From assembly GCA_026398815.1 (NCBI GenBank), contig JAPLSA010000011.1, forward strand, positions 1 through 64,000: a DNA stretch of 64,000 nucleotides, read 5' to 3'. Below, one piece after another: positions 28,218 through 36,701 of the stretch; within the stretch, counting starts at the first letter, position 1, and each line of letters begins with the position of its first letter. A program made the position numbers and the translations under genes. The stretch comes from Gammaproteobacteria bacterium (lineage in GTDB: Bacteria; Pseudomonadota; Gammaproteobacteria; Nevskiales; Nevskiaceae). Under the pieces are notes generated by a model. It was not told the DNA's origin and made no database searches. It worked only from the letters and a program-made list of their open reading frames with translations.

Positions 28218-29465
28218 ATGGCCATCGACTTCTCCTTAAGCGACGAACAGAAAGCCCTGCAGGCCGGCGCGCGCCAGTTCGCCGCCACGGTGCTGAGCCA
28301 GGTCAAGCCGACCATCACGCCGATTGCCCGGCCGGAAGACCGCTTCTTCGCGACCCAGCCGTTCTACGCGCAGATGGCCGCCGCCGGCTTCATCCACGCG
28401 CTGTTCCCGAAGGCCTACGGCGGCGGCGGCATGTCGACCGTCGACTTCGCGCTGGCCTCGGAGGAACTCTGCGCCGTCGACATCAACGTGCCGACCACGC
28501 TGCTCGGCACCGGCCTCGGCATGGAGCCGATCCTCGGCTTCGGCAGCGAAGAACAGAAGCGCCGCTGGATCGGCGAAATCCTCGCCGCCCCCGGCGAACG
28601 GCTGGCCGCGCTGGCCTTCACCGAAGTCACCGGCGGTTCCAACTACGACTGCCCGGACCCCAGTGCCGGCGTGCAGACCTTCGCCCGCCGCGATGGCGAC
28701 GAATGGGTCATCACCGGCCAGAAGCACTACACCACCAACGGCTGCGGCTGGGACGGCCGCGGCGCGCACCTGCTGAGCGTGGTCTGCCGCACCGATCCGA
28801 CCTTGCCGCCGGCCGAATCGTTGGCGGTGATCGTGGTGCCGGGCGCGACGCCGGGGGTCGAGGTGGTCGGCTATCTCGACACCGCCGGCCATCGCGCCGT
28901 GGTGTCGCCGCGCATCCACTTCAACGAGGTGCGCGTGCCGATCGGCAACATCATCGGCAAGCCCGGCGACGGCGCGAAGATCTGCCAGCACGCGTTCAGC
29001 TGGACCGCCGCGCTGATCGGCGCCGCCTGCACCGGCGTGATGCGCGCCGCCTTCGACGTGGCGCTGAACTTCGCCAAGAACGACAAGCGCTCCGGCACCG
29101 TGCCGGTCATCGAACACCAGAACGCCGGCTACATGCTGGCCGACCTGAAGATGCGCATCGAAGCCGCGCGCTACCTGACCTGGAAGGCCTGCCACCAGCT
29201 GGACGTGACCGACCGCGCCAGCGACGAGCTGGCGATCATGACCAAGGTCTACGCCTCCGAACTCTGCGTGCAGGTGGTCTACGACGCGATGCGCCTCGTC
29301 GGCGTCGACAGCTACACCGAGCTGACGCCGCTGGCCGGCCTGATGCAGGACGCGCTGTGCTTCCCGCTGTACGACGGCGGCAACATGGGCGTGCGCCGCC
29401 GGCAGCTGCACCGCAAGTTCAAGGCTGAAGGCTACGACCCGATGGCGGCGGCGGAGGGGCGTTGA
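28218..29465 (+). CDS. Acyl-CoA dehydrogenase with Asp at the usual catalytic Glu site
   Basis: A flavoprotein of 415 residues that would oxidise an acyl-CoA thioester to the enoyl-CoA. DEQKALQAGARQF opens the N-terminal domain, followed by YGGGGMSTVDFALASEEL, LAFTEVTGGSN and ITGQKHYTTN (FAD site), and the C-terminal helices. Where the MCAD-type catalytic glutamate lies (Y-E-G), this protein has PLYDGGNMGVRRRQLHRKF, with Asp386. That may change activity or specificity, or the base may lie elsewhere in this subfamily. It is divergent from an AraC regulator. Confidence 0.9.
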   Translation: MAIDFSLSDEQKALQAGARQFAATVLSQVKPTITPIARPEDRFFATQPFYAQMAAAGFIHALFPKAYGGGGMSTVDFALASEELCAVDINVPTTLLGTGLGMEPILGFGSEEQKRRWIGEILAAPGERLAALAFTEVTGGSNYDCPDPSAGVQTFARRDGDEWVITGQKHYTTNGCGWDGRGAHLLSVVCRTDPTLPPAESLAVIVVPGATPGVEVVGYLDTAGHRAVVSPRIHFNEVRVPIGNIIGKPGDGAKICQHAFSWTAALIGAACTGVMRAAFDVALNFAKNDKRSGTVPVIEHQNAGYMLADLKMRIEAARYLTWKACHQLDVTDRASDELAIMTKVYASELCVQVVYDAMRLVGVDSYTELTPLAGLMQDALCFPLYDGGNMGVRRRQLHRKFKAEGYDPMAAAEGR

Positions 29466-29513
29466 AACGCCGCTGATCGGCCCGGTGCTGGCCGCTGGCT
29501 GAGAAGCAGGCGT

Positions 29514-29542
29514 ATCCTTACTTTTCCGATTTTTGTAAGGAT
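29514..29542 (+). promoter_or_regulatory. Palindromic operator of the AbrB/PIN module
   Basis: ATCCTTAC (29514-29521) and GTAAGGAT (29535-29542) form a perfect 8-bp inverted repeat around 13 nt of mostly T. The right half contains the likely ribosome site AAGGA before the ATG at 29549, so bound antitoxin could block both transcription and translation. Confidence 0.65.
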
Positions 29543-29548
29543 GACGTC

Positions 29549-29776
29549 ATGAGCGAAGCCACCATGACCAGCAAGGGCCAGATCACCATTCCAGCGGAGA
29601 TTCGCGCCGCGCTTGGCCTGGACACCGGCGAGCGCGTGGTGTTCACGCAACTCGATGACGGCACCACGGTCATGCGTGCCAAGACCCGGTCGATCAACGA
29701 ATTGCAGGGCTTGCTGAAGCCGATGGACAACAAGCGGCGCAAGCCGGTGCCGATCGACGATCTGAATCTCGGCTGA
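29549..29776 (+). CDS. AbrB/MazE-type antitoxin
   Basis: A protein of 75 residues. The swapped-hairpin DNA-binding domain reads MTSKGQITIPAEIRAALGLDTGERVVF, and the C-terminal tail (LLKPMDNKRRKPVPIDDLNLG) would bind the toxin. It is 16 nt upstream of a PIN-domain toxin gene. It probably neutralises the toxin and represses the operon through the palindrome just upstream. Confidence 0.9.
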   Translation: MSEATMTSKGQITIPAEIRAALGLDTGERVVFTQLDDGTTVMRAKTRSINELQGLLKPMDNKRRKPVPIDDLNLG

Positions 29777-29792
29777 TCCGCGTCACGCCGCC

Positions 29793-30191
29793 ATGGCCGG
29801 CCTCGACACCAACGTCCTCGTGCGCTGGCTGGTTGACGACGACGTGGAGCAGTCCGCGCTGGCAGCCGAGCGCTTCCGGATGGCAGCGCGCCAGCAGCAG
29901 CCGCTGTTCGTGCCAGTGACGGTCGCTCTGGAACTGGAATGGGTGCTGCGCTCGCGCTATCGCTACGCCAAGGCCGACATCCAGCGGGCGTTCAACGCCA
30001 TGCTCGAAACCCGCGAACTGCTGTTCCAGTCCGAAGACGCGCTCGAGCGGACGCTGCATGCGTGGCGCAACGGCAACGCCGATTTCGCCGACTGCCTGCA
30101 TGCCGGCCTGTGCAGGGCCGCCGGCCATGCGCCGTTGCTGAGCTTCGATGTCCGCACCACGCGGACGACGGATATCGAACTGCTGAAATGA
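29793..30191 (+). CDS. PIN-domain toxin (VapC-type)
   Basis: A protein of 132 residues. The PIN ribonuclease acidic residues are seen in MAGLDTNVLVRWLVDD (Asp5), an internal ELEWVLRS, NADFADCLHAG and LSFD. Such toxins cleave RNA, often tRNA, when freed from the antitoxin. It follows the AbrB-type antitoxin gene. Confidence 0.9.
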   Translation: MAGLDTNVLVRWLVDDDVEQSALAAERFRMAARQQQPLFVPVTVALELEWVLRSRYRYAKADIQRAFNAMLETRELLFQSEDALERTLHAWRNGNADFADCLHAGLCRAAGHAPLLSFDVRTTRTTDIELLK

Positions 30192-30268
30192 GCCGCACCG
30201 GACGAACGCCGTTCCGGGAACGGCGTCGCCGCGCTGGAACGCAGCCCTGACCGAACGCGGCCCTCCCC

Positions 30269-32605
30269 TCAGCGCTTCTTCAACGCATCCGCCAGCGCAC
30301 TGCCCAGCGAGCCGAGCTGCGGCGCGGCCTGACGCTGCGGCGGGCGCTGGGTGCTGCGGCGGTCCGGCGCGCGTTCGCTGCCCCGGGCGCCGGAGACCGG
30401 CGCGGCCGAGCCGTCGTCCTTCTTCATCGACAGCTGGATACGCTGCCGCTTCACGTCGACATCGACGACGCGCACCTTGACGATCTGGCCGGCCTTGACC
30501 ACCTCGTGCGGGTCCTTGACGAAGCGGTCGGACAGCTGGGAGACGTGCACGAGGCCGTCCTGATGGACGCCAATGTCGACGAAGGCGCCGAACGCGGCGA
30601 CATTGGTCACCGTGCCTTCCAGCACCATGCCGGGCTTGAGATCCGCGACCTCGTTGATGCCGTCGGCGAAGGTCGCGGTCTTGAATTCCGGGCGCGGATC
30701 GCGGCCCGGCTTTTCGAGTTCGGTGACGATGTCGCGCACCGTCGGCAGGCCGAAGCGCTCGTCGATGAACTGCTTCGGGTCGAGCTTCTTGAGCGCGACG
30801 GCATCGCCCATCAGGCTGCGCAGGTCACGGCCGCAGGCGGACACGATGCGCCGCGCCACCTCATAGGCTTCCGGATGCACCGACGAGGCATCCAGCGGCT
30901 CCTCGCCATCGCGAATCCGCAGGAAGCCGGCGCACTGCTCGAAGGTCTTCGGCCCGAGGCGCGGCACGTCCAGCAGCGCCTTGCGCGACTTGAACGCGCC
31001 GTGCTGGTCGCGGTGGAAGACGATGCCTTCGGCGAGGCTGCGGCTCAGGCCGGACACCCGCGCCAACAGCGGCGCGGAGGCCATGTTCAGATCGACACCG
31101 ACGGCGTTCACGGCGTCTTCGACCACCGCATCGAGCTGCTTCGCCAGCCGGTACTGGTCGACATCGTGCTGGTACTGGCCGACACCGATGGACTTCGGAT
31201 CGATCTTCACCAGCTCCGCCAGCGGGTCCTGCAGCCGGCGGGCGATCGACACCGCGCCGCGCAGGGTCACGTCGAGATTCGGGAATTCGTTGGCCGCCAG
31301 TTCCGACGCCGAATAGACCGAGGCGCCGGCTTCGCTGACGACGATCTTCTGCGGCTTCGGATCGGCGAGCAGCGGCAGCATCTCGGCCACCAGCTTTTCG
31401 GTTTCGCGGCTGCCGGTGCCGTTGCCGATCGCGATCAGCTCCACCTTGTGCAGCTTGCACAGCCGGGCGATCTCCGCCTGCGCGCCACGCACGTCATTGC
31501 GCGGCTGGAACGGGTAGACGGTGGCGGTATCGAGCAGCTTGCCGGTGGCATCGACGACGGCGATCTTGCAGCCGGTGCGGATGCCGGGATCAAGCCCCAG
31601 GGTCACTCTCGGGCCGGCGGGTGCGGCCAGCAGCAGCGCCTTCAGGTTGCGCGCGAACACTTCGATGGCCTCGGCCTCGGCGCGGCTGCGCAGTTCCATC
31701 ATCAGGTCGACCGACAGGTTCATCGACAGCTTCACGCGCCAGGTCCAGCGGCAGACATTCATCAGCCAGGCGTCGGCTTCGCCACCGTCCTGCCTGATGT
31801 TCTGCGTGGCGGCGATCATCCGCTCGACCGGCTTGTACGGCGCCGGATCGTCGGCATCGACCTCGATGTCGAGGCTCAGCATTTCCTCGTTGCGGCCGCG
31901 CATCATCGCCAGCACGCGGTGGCCGGCGACCTTGGCCAACGGCTCGCGATGGTCGAAGTAGTCGCTGAACTTGGCACCGGCGTCTTCCTTGCCTTCGATG
32001 ACCTTGGCGCGCAGCTCGCCGCGTTCGCGCAGATAAGTGCGCAAGGACCCGAGCAGCGCGGCATCTTCGGCAAAGCGTTCGGTGAGGATGTCGCGGGCGC
32101 CATCGAGCGCGGCCTTGGCGTCAGTCACTTCGCCCTGCACGAACGGCGCGGCGGCCACGCTCGGCACGACGCTGCGATCGTTGAGGATCAGGTCGGCCAG
32201 CGGCTCCAGGCCGCGCTCGCGGGCGATCTCGCCACGGGTGCGGCGCTTCGGCTTGTACGGCAGGTAAAGGTCTTCGACCTCGGCCTTGGTGGTGGCGGCG
32301 TTGATCTTCGCTTCCAGCTCCTCGGTCAGCTTGTCCTGGCTGCGGATCGATTCCAGCACCGTCGCGCGGCGGTCTTCCAGTTCGCGCAGGTAGCCGAGCC
32401 GCTCTTCCAGGGTGCGCAGCTGGGTGTCGTCGAGCCCGCCGGTGACTTCCTTGCGATAGCGCGAGATGAACGGCACCGTCGCGCCCTCGTCGAGCAGGTC
32501 CACCGCAGCGGCCACCTGACGCGGCTGGGCGCCGATCTCGATGGCGATCAGATTGAGGATGTCGCGACGGACGCGTTCGGCGGTGGCGGCAGCAGCAGAG
32601 GTCAT
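30269..32605 (-). CDS. tex: Tex RNA-binding transcription accessory protein
   Basis: A protein of 778 residues from the ATG at 32605, the normal Tex length. The N-terminal domain has [27 protein letters not shown]. The YqgF-like domain is at [19 protein letters not shown], then come helix-hairpin-helix regions, and the C-terminal S1 domain is [30 protein letters not shown]. The last 60 residues are basic and low-complexity. Tex binds nucleic acid and affects transcription and stress tolerance. It appears to be a single-gene unit. Confidence 0.96.
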   Translation of the reverse strand: MTSAAAATAERVRRDILNLIAIEIGAQPRQVAAAVDLLDEGATVPFISRYRKEVTGGLDDTQLRTLEERLGYLRELEDRRATVLESIRSQDKLTEELEAKINAATTKAEVEDLYLPYKPKRRTRGEIARERGLEPLADLILNDRSVVPSVAAAPFVQGEVTDAKAALDGARDILTERFAEDAALLGSLRTYLRERGELRAKVIEGKEDAGAKFSDYFDHREPLAKVAGHRVLAMMRGRNEEMLSLDIEVDADDPAPYKPVERMIAATQNIRQDGGEADAWLMNVCRWTWRVKLSMNLSVDLMMELRSRAEAEAIEVFARNLKALLLAAPAGPRVTLGLDPGIRTGCKIAVVDATGKLLDTATVYPFQPRNDVRGAQAEIARLCKLHKVELIAIGNGTGSRETEKLVAEMLPLLADPKPQKIVVSEAGASVYSASELAANEFPNLDVTLRGAVSIARRLQDPLAELVKIDPKSIGVGQYQHDVDQYRLAKQLDAVVEDAVNAVGVDLNMASAPLLARVSGLSRSLAEGIVFHRDQHGAFKSRKALLDVPRLGPKTFEQCAGFLRIRDGEEPLDASSVHPEAYEVARRIVSACGRDLRSLMGDAVALKKLDPKQFIDERFGLPTVRDIVTELEKPGRDPRPEFKTATFADGINEVADLKPGMVLEGTVTNVAAFGAFVDIGVHQDGLVHVSQLSDRFVKDPHEVVKAGQIVKVRVVDVDVKRQRIQLSMKKDDGSAAPVSGARGSERAPDRRSTQRPPQRQAAPQLGSLGSALADALKKR

Positions 32606-32694
32606 GCGCAGGCGAGGACGGGAAACGGGCCGCGACCATAGCGCCATGCCCGCGCCGCGCCAAGATTGACAATGGCGCGGCGTTGGCCTCGCTG

Positions 32695-34200
32695 TCAGGC
32701 CGCTGCGGCGGTCCTCGCTGCCGTAGCCGGGTCGCTGGACGCCGCCGACGCCGGCACGAACTGCAGCACGCCGTCATCGACCGGCGCTTCGAGCAGGATC
32801 GGCTTGTCGCGCCGGTAGTCGTGTTCCACCCGCCACGGCCCGCTGCGGCCCTGGCGCGGCAGGGTGCTGGCGGCGCGCTTCACGTAGTTCGACTTCAGCC
32901 CGCCGAAGATGTTGTCGTCGGCGATTTCCCCGGGCGGCGCCACGGCCACGAAGCGGCTGCTGCCGCTGGCCTTCAGGTGGTTGACCAGCCGGCAGATGTA
33001 GCGGGCGGCGATGTCGGCCTTCAGGGTCCACGGCGCATTGATGTAGCCGACGATCCAGGCGCAGTTCGGCAGGCCTTCGAGCAGGGTGGCCTTGTAGGTC
33101 AGCCGCTGCGCCGGGTCGATCGTCTGGCCATCGACTGCCACCGTGATGTTGCCGAACACGCGCACATCCAGCCCGGTGGCGGTGACGATGATGTCGGCGG
33201 GAATCTCGCGGCCGTCATCGAGCTTCAGCCCGCCTTCGGTGAAGCGTTCGATGCCGGCGGTGATCACTTCGGCGCGGCCGCGCTTGATCGCCTGGAACAG
33301 GTCGCCGTCCGGCACCGCGCACAGGCGCTCGTCCCAGGGCTTGTAGCGCGGCGTCCAGTTGCGCATGTCGGCCTGTTCACCGAGGGCCTTGCGGACGCTG
33401 CCGATGTACAGCTTCTTGGCCACGTCCGGATAACGCAGCGAACCGAAATACATCAGCCGCAGCAGCGCCAGATTGCGCGCCCGGGTCAGCGCGAAGGCCC
33501 ACTTCTTCGGCATCACCTTGGTCATCGCCTTGGCGATCTTGTCGGTGCCGGGAATCGAGAACACATAGGTGGGCGAGCGCTGCACCATCGTCACCTTGGC
33601 GGCCGACTCGGCCATCGCCGGCACCACGGTCATCGCGGTGGCGCCGGAACCGATCACCACCACGCGCTTGCCGGCGTAGTCGAGATTTTCCGGCCAGAAC
33701 TGCGGATGGATGCGCTGGCCCTTGAACGCGTCCTGGCCGGGGAAGTCCGGGTCGTGGCCGCGATCGTAGTTGTAGTAGCCGGTGCAGTTGACCAGCACCC
33801 GGCCCTGGATGCGTTCCTCGCGGCCGCTGGACTCGTCGAGCACGGTCACCGTCCACAGGCTGGTGGCGGTCGAGAACTCGGCGCGCAGCACCTTGCGGTT
33901 GAAGCGGATGTGCCGCTCCACGTCGTACTCGCGCGCGGTGTCGGTCAGGTAGCTGCGGATCGACTCGCCATCGGCCAGCACCTTGAACGCATGCCAGGGC
34001 CGGAAGCTGTAGCCGAAGGTGAACATGTCGGAATCCGAACGCACGCCGGGATAGCGGAACAGATCCCAGGTGCCGCCGATGCGGCCGCGCCGGTCGATGA
34101 CCGCGAAGCGGCTGCCCGGGCTGTCGCGCTGCAGGTGGCAGGCCATGCCGATGCCGGAAATGCCGGCGCCGATGATCAGGACATCAAGCGGGGTGCTCAT
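32695..34200 (-). CDS. Flavin monooxygenase of the Baeyer-Villiger type
   Basis: A protein of 501 residues from the ATG at 34200. The FAD motif is GAGISGIG at residues 11-18, and the NADPH motif is GSGATA at about 184. Between them lies [12 protein letters not shown] (159-170), which fits the F-x-G-x3-H-x3-W-P fingerprint of Baeyer-Villiger monooxygenases. Such enzymes insert oxygen next to a ketone to give an ester or lactone; the substrate is unknown. It is divergent from a wax ester synthase/DGAT gene, an apt neighbour for ketone and lipid metabolism. Confidence 0.9.
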   Translation of the reverse strand: MSTPLDVLIIGAGISGIGMACHLQRDSPGSRFAVIDRRGRIGGTWDLFRYPGVRSDSDMFTFGYSFRPWHAFKVLADGESIRSYLTDTAREYDVERHIRFNRKVLRAEFSTATSLWTVTVLDESSGREERIQGRVLVNCTGYYNYDRGHDPDFPGQDAFKGQRIHPQFWPENLDYAGKRVVVIGSGATAMTVVPAMAESAAKVTMVQRSPTYVFSIPGTDKIAKAMTKVMPKKWAFALTRARNLALLRLMYFGSLRYPDVAKKLYIGSVRKALGEQADMRNWTPRYKPWDERLCAVPDGDLFQAIKRGRAEVITAGIERFTEGGLKLDDGREIPADIIVTATGLDVRVFGNITVAVDGQTIDPAQRLTYKATLLEGLPNCAWIVGYINAPWTLKADIAARYICRLVNHLKASGSSRFVAVAPPGEIADDNIFGGLKSNYVKRAASTLPRQGRSGPWRVEHDYRRDKPILLEAPVDDGVLQFVPASAASSDPATAARTAAAA

Positions 34201-34427
34201 TGCGGACTCCTCCGTAGCGTGGATGCGCCGGCCGCGAACATGACGCCGCCGGTCACGCCCGGATGATGCGCCGAAGCAGCGGCGACCGGCATCCGGGCAG
34301 CCCCGGCAGCCTCCGGCCAACGGCGATGCGCGGGCCGCGCCGTCTGTGCCGATCCAGCCCTCCCGCCGCGCACCGCAGGCCGGCTACAGTGCGGCCACAA
34401 CCAGAACAAGCCGAGGAGACCGCTGCG

Positions 34428-35810
34428 ATGAAGAAGCTCAATCCGCTGGATGCGTCATGGCTGCAGGTGGAATCCCGCGACACGCCGATGCATGTCGCGC
34501 AGCTGCAGATCTTCTCGCTGCCGGCCGATGCCCCGGAAGGCTTCGTGCTCGATCTGGTCGCCCGCGCCAAAGCCAGCAAGGACTTGCAGGAGCCGTGGAA
34601 CCTGAAGCTGCGCGGTGGCCGTGCGCTGCCGGTGTGGATCGAGGCAGACCGCGTCGACATGGACTACCACTTCCGCCATCTGTCCGTGCCCCGCCCCGGC
34701 GGCGAGCGCGAACTCGGCGTGCTGGTGTCGCTGCTGCACTCCACCCAGCTCGATCTGAGCCGGCCGCTGTGGGAGTGCACGATGATCGAAGGCCTGGAAG
34801 GCAACCGGGTGGCGCTCTACACCAAGATCCATCACTCGCTGGTCGATGGTGTCTCCGGCGCGCGGATGATGTCGCGCGTGTTCTCGCCCGACCCGGAGGC
34901 CCGCAACATGGTCGCGCCGTGGCGCGTGCCGCCGCCGGAAAAGACCCGCCGCGAGAAGGTGCCGACCGCGCCGGCAGCCAACCCGATGCAGGTCATCAAG
35001 GAGCAGTTCGGCGCCAAGACCAAATCCGCTTCCGCGCTGATCGCCGCGCTGCGCCGCTTGCGCCGCGCGAAGAAAACGCCGGGTGATGCGCTGGTCGGCC
35101 CGTTCATGGGGCCTAAGTCCGTGCTCAACGGCCGGGTCAACCAAGCCCGCCGCTTCGCGACCCAGCAGTACGACCTGGCCGAACTGAAAAGCCTGGCCGC
35201 GAAAGCGGACTGCTCGCTGAACGACATCGTGTTGTACCTCTGCGCCACTGCGCTGCGCCGCTTCCTCGGCGAACTGGATCAGCTACCAGCAGCGCCGCTG
35301 ACCGCCGGCATTCCAGTGAACGTGCGGCCGGCCGATGACCAGTCCACCGGCAATGCGATCAGCTTCATCATGGCCACGCTCGCCACCGATATCGCCGACC
35401 CGCTGGCCCGGCTCGCCGCGATCAAAGCGTCCACCGCCCGCGCCAAGGAACACCTGCAGGCGATGCCGAAATCGGCGCTGACCCAGTACACGATGATGGT
35501 CATGGGCCCGTACACGCTCCAGTTGCTGACCGGCCTCGGCGGCCGCGCGAAGCCGGTGTTCAACATCACCATCTCCAACGTCCCCGGCCCTGACCGGCCG
35601 CTGTACTGGAACGGTGCGAAGCTCGAAGCGACCTACCCGGTGTCGCTGATCGCGCATGGTGGCGCGCTGAACATCACCTGCCTGTCGTATGCCGGCACGA
35701 TGAACTTCGGGTTCACCGGCTGCCGGGATACCTTGCCGCATATGCAGCGGATTGCGGTTTATACGGGGGAGGCGTTGGAGGAATTGCGGCAGTTGCTGAC
35801 TACCCAGTGA
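34428..35810 (+). CDS. Wax ester synthase/diacylglycerol acyltransferase
   Basis: A protein of 460 residues from the ATG at 34428, preceded by GAGGAG. The catalytic motif is HHSLVDG (His135, His136, Asp140), with PLWE at 113-116 and the C-terminal SNVPGP. The family joins acyl-CoA to fatty alcohols or diacylglycerol to make storage lipid at the membrane. A longer frame upstream to 34263 is not conserved. Its divergent neighbour is a Baeyer-Villiger-type monooxygenase. Confidence 0.93.
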   Translation: MKKLNPLDASWLQVESRDTPMHVAQLQIFSLPADAPEGFVLDLVARAKASKDLQEPWNLKLRGGRALPVWIEADRVDMDYHFRHLSVPRPGGERELGVLVSLLHSTQLDLSRPLWECTMIEGLEGNRVALYTKIHHSLVDGVSGARMMSRVFSPDPEARNMVAPWRVPPPEKTRREKVPTAPAANPMQVIKEQFGAKTKSASALIAALRRLRRAKKTPGDALVGPFMGPKSVLNGRVNQARRFATQQYDLAELKSLAAKADCSLNDIVLYLCATALRRFLGELDQLPAAPLTAGIPVNVRPADDQSTGNAISFIMATLATDIADPLARLAAIKASTARAKEHLQAMPKSALTQYTMMVMGPYTLQLLTGLGGRAKPVFNITISNVPGPDRPLYWNGAKLEATYPVSLIAHGGALNITCLSYAGTMNFGFTGCRDTLPHMQRIAVYTGEALEELRQLLTTQ

Positions 35811-35873
35811 AGCGGTCGCCGGATCGCGTGCCGGCAGACTCTGCAGCCGGAGGCTCAAGCGCCAGCGCGGGGA

Positions 35874-36194
35874 TCAGGCCGTCAGGTGCTCGTCCGGCCG
35901 TGCAGCGGCCGTGAACACCATCTTGAGTCCCAGCGCATGGGAGACTTTCAGGATGGTGGCGAAGCTCGGATTGCCAGTGCCGGACAGGGCCTTGTAAAGC
36001 CCTTCTCGGGTCATGCCGGTATCCCGCGCCAGTTGGCTCATGTTCCGGGCACGCGCGACATCGCCAAGGGCATGCGCGATGGCCGCAGCGTCACAGCCGC
36101 TGTCTTCGATGACCGCCTCAAGGTATGCGGCAATGTCGGCCTCGTCCTTGAGGTAATCGGCCGCGTCATAGCGGCTGAACGTTTCTTGGGTCAT
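35874..36194 (-). CDS. HigA-type antitoxin (addiction module antidote)
   Basis: A protein of 106 residues from the ATG at 36194 (MTQETFSRYDAADYLKDEADIAAYLE). The helix-turn-helix is ARNMSQLARDTGMTREGLYKALSGTGNPSFATILKVSHALG. It overlaps the upstream toxin gene by 4 nt, the toxin-first order usual for this COG3636/COG3657 pair. It would bind the toxin and, by HTH, the operator at 36496-36539. Confidence 0.92.
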   Translation of the reverse strand: MTQETFSRYDAADYLKDEADIAAYLEAVIEDSGCDAAAIAHALGDVARARNMSQLARDTGMTREGLYKALSGTGNPSFATILKVSHALGLKMVFTAAARPDEHLTA

Positions 36195-36493
36195 GTCTGA
36201 TCTTTCCACTGCGCAGCAAGGGCCTTGGCCTGCGCGATGTCCTTGTCCTGCGTGGACTTGTCGCCACCGCAGAGCAGGACCACGACGACGGGGCCGTGCT
36301 GCGTGAAATACACCCGATAACCGGGGCCATGGTCGATCCGCATTTCCGACACGCCTTGCCCAACAGCCTTCACATCGCCGGGGTTGCCCAGGCTCAGCCG
36401 CAGGATGCGCGCCAGCACCTTCGCCCGCGCCTGCCGATCCTGGAGAGACGCCAGCCAGCGATCAAACGTGGCGCTTTTGACGACATCGACCAT
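36191..36493 (-). CDS. RelE/HigB-type toxin (addiction module killer)
   Basis: A protein of 100 residues: FDRWLASLQDRQARAKVLARILRLSLGNPGDVKAVGQGVSEMRI followed by GPGYRVYFTQHG is the standard killer-protein pattern, probably a ribosome-dependent mRNA interferase. The ATG at 36493 gives the normal N-terminus. The -10 box of the only good promoter ends 7 nt before this ATG, so the message should be leaderless. It lies just downstream of the reverse transcriptase gene on the same strand. Confidence 0.92.
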   Translation of the reverse strand: MVDVVKSATFDRWLASLQDRQARAKVLARILRLSLGNPGDVKAVGQGVSEMRIDHGPGYRVYFTQHGPVVVVLLCGGDKSTQDKDIAQAKALAAQWKDQT

Positions 36494-36495
36494 TC

Positions 36496-36539
36496 GTCAA
36501 CCATAGTTAACAGGCTCACAGGTGTCAACTATTGTTATC
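36496..36539 (-). promoter_or_regulatory. Toxin-antitoxin promoter with tandem operators
   Basis: Two near-palindromes, GTCAACCATAGTTAAC (36496-36511) and GTCAACTATTGTTATC (36524-36539), match at 13 of 16 positions and lie 28 bp apart. On the minus strand the consensus -35 TTGACA (complement of 36523-36528) is in one and the -10 TATGGT (36500-36505) in the other, with a 17-bp spacer. Repressor bound to either copy would cover the promoter. Confidence 0.8.
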
Positions 36540-36554
36540 GGCGCTCAGTTCACT

Positions 36555-36640
36555 TAGCCCGGATTGAGCAGCGCGAAATCCAGGAAGCCCCACTGCCGGA
36601 GATCTCCCGTCGCGGATTTCGCTCAGCTCTTTCTAGGCTA
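36555..36640. repeat. Interspersed structured repeat between RT and toxin genes
   Basis: The sequence starts TAGCCCGGATTGAGC, much like a repeat common between genes of many proteobacteria (from memory). GCGAAATCC (36573-36581) and GGATTTCGC (36614-36622) form a perfect 9-bp inverted repeat, with further partial pairing outside. It may be a mobile or structural repeat, or part of an RNA. Confidence 0.45.
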
Positions 36641-36701
36641 CGCTTGCCGTGTGTTTCTGACTCGACCACCGTTCTTGAGGCAGCTTCGCTGGGAAGAACA
36701 C

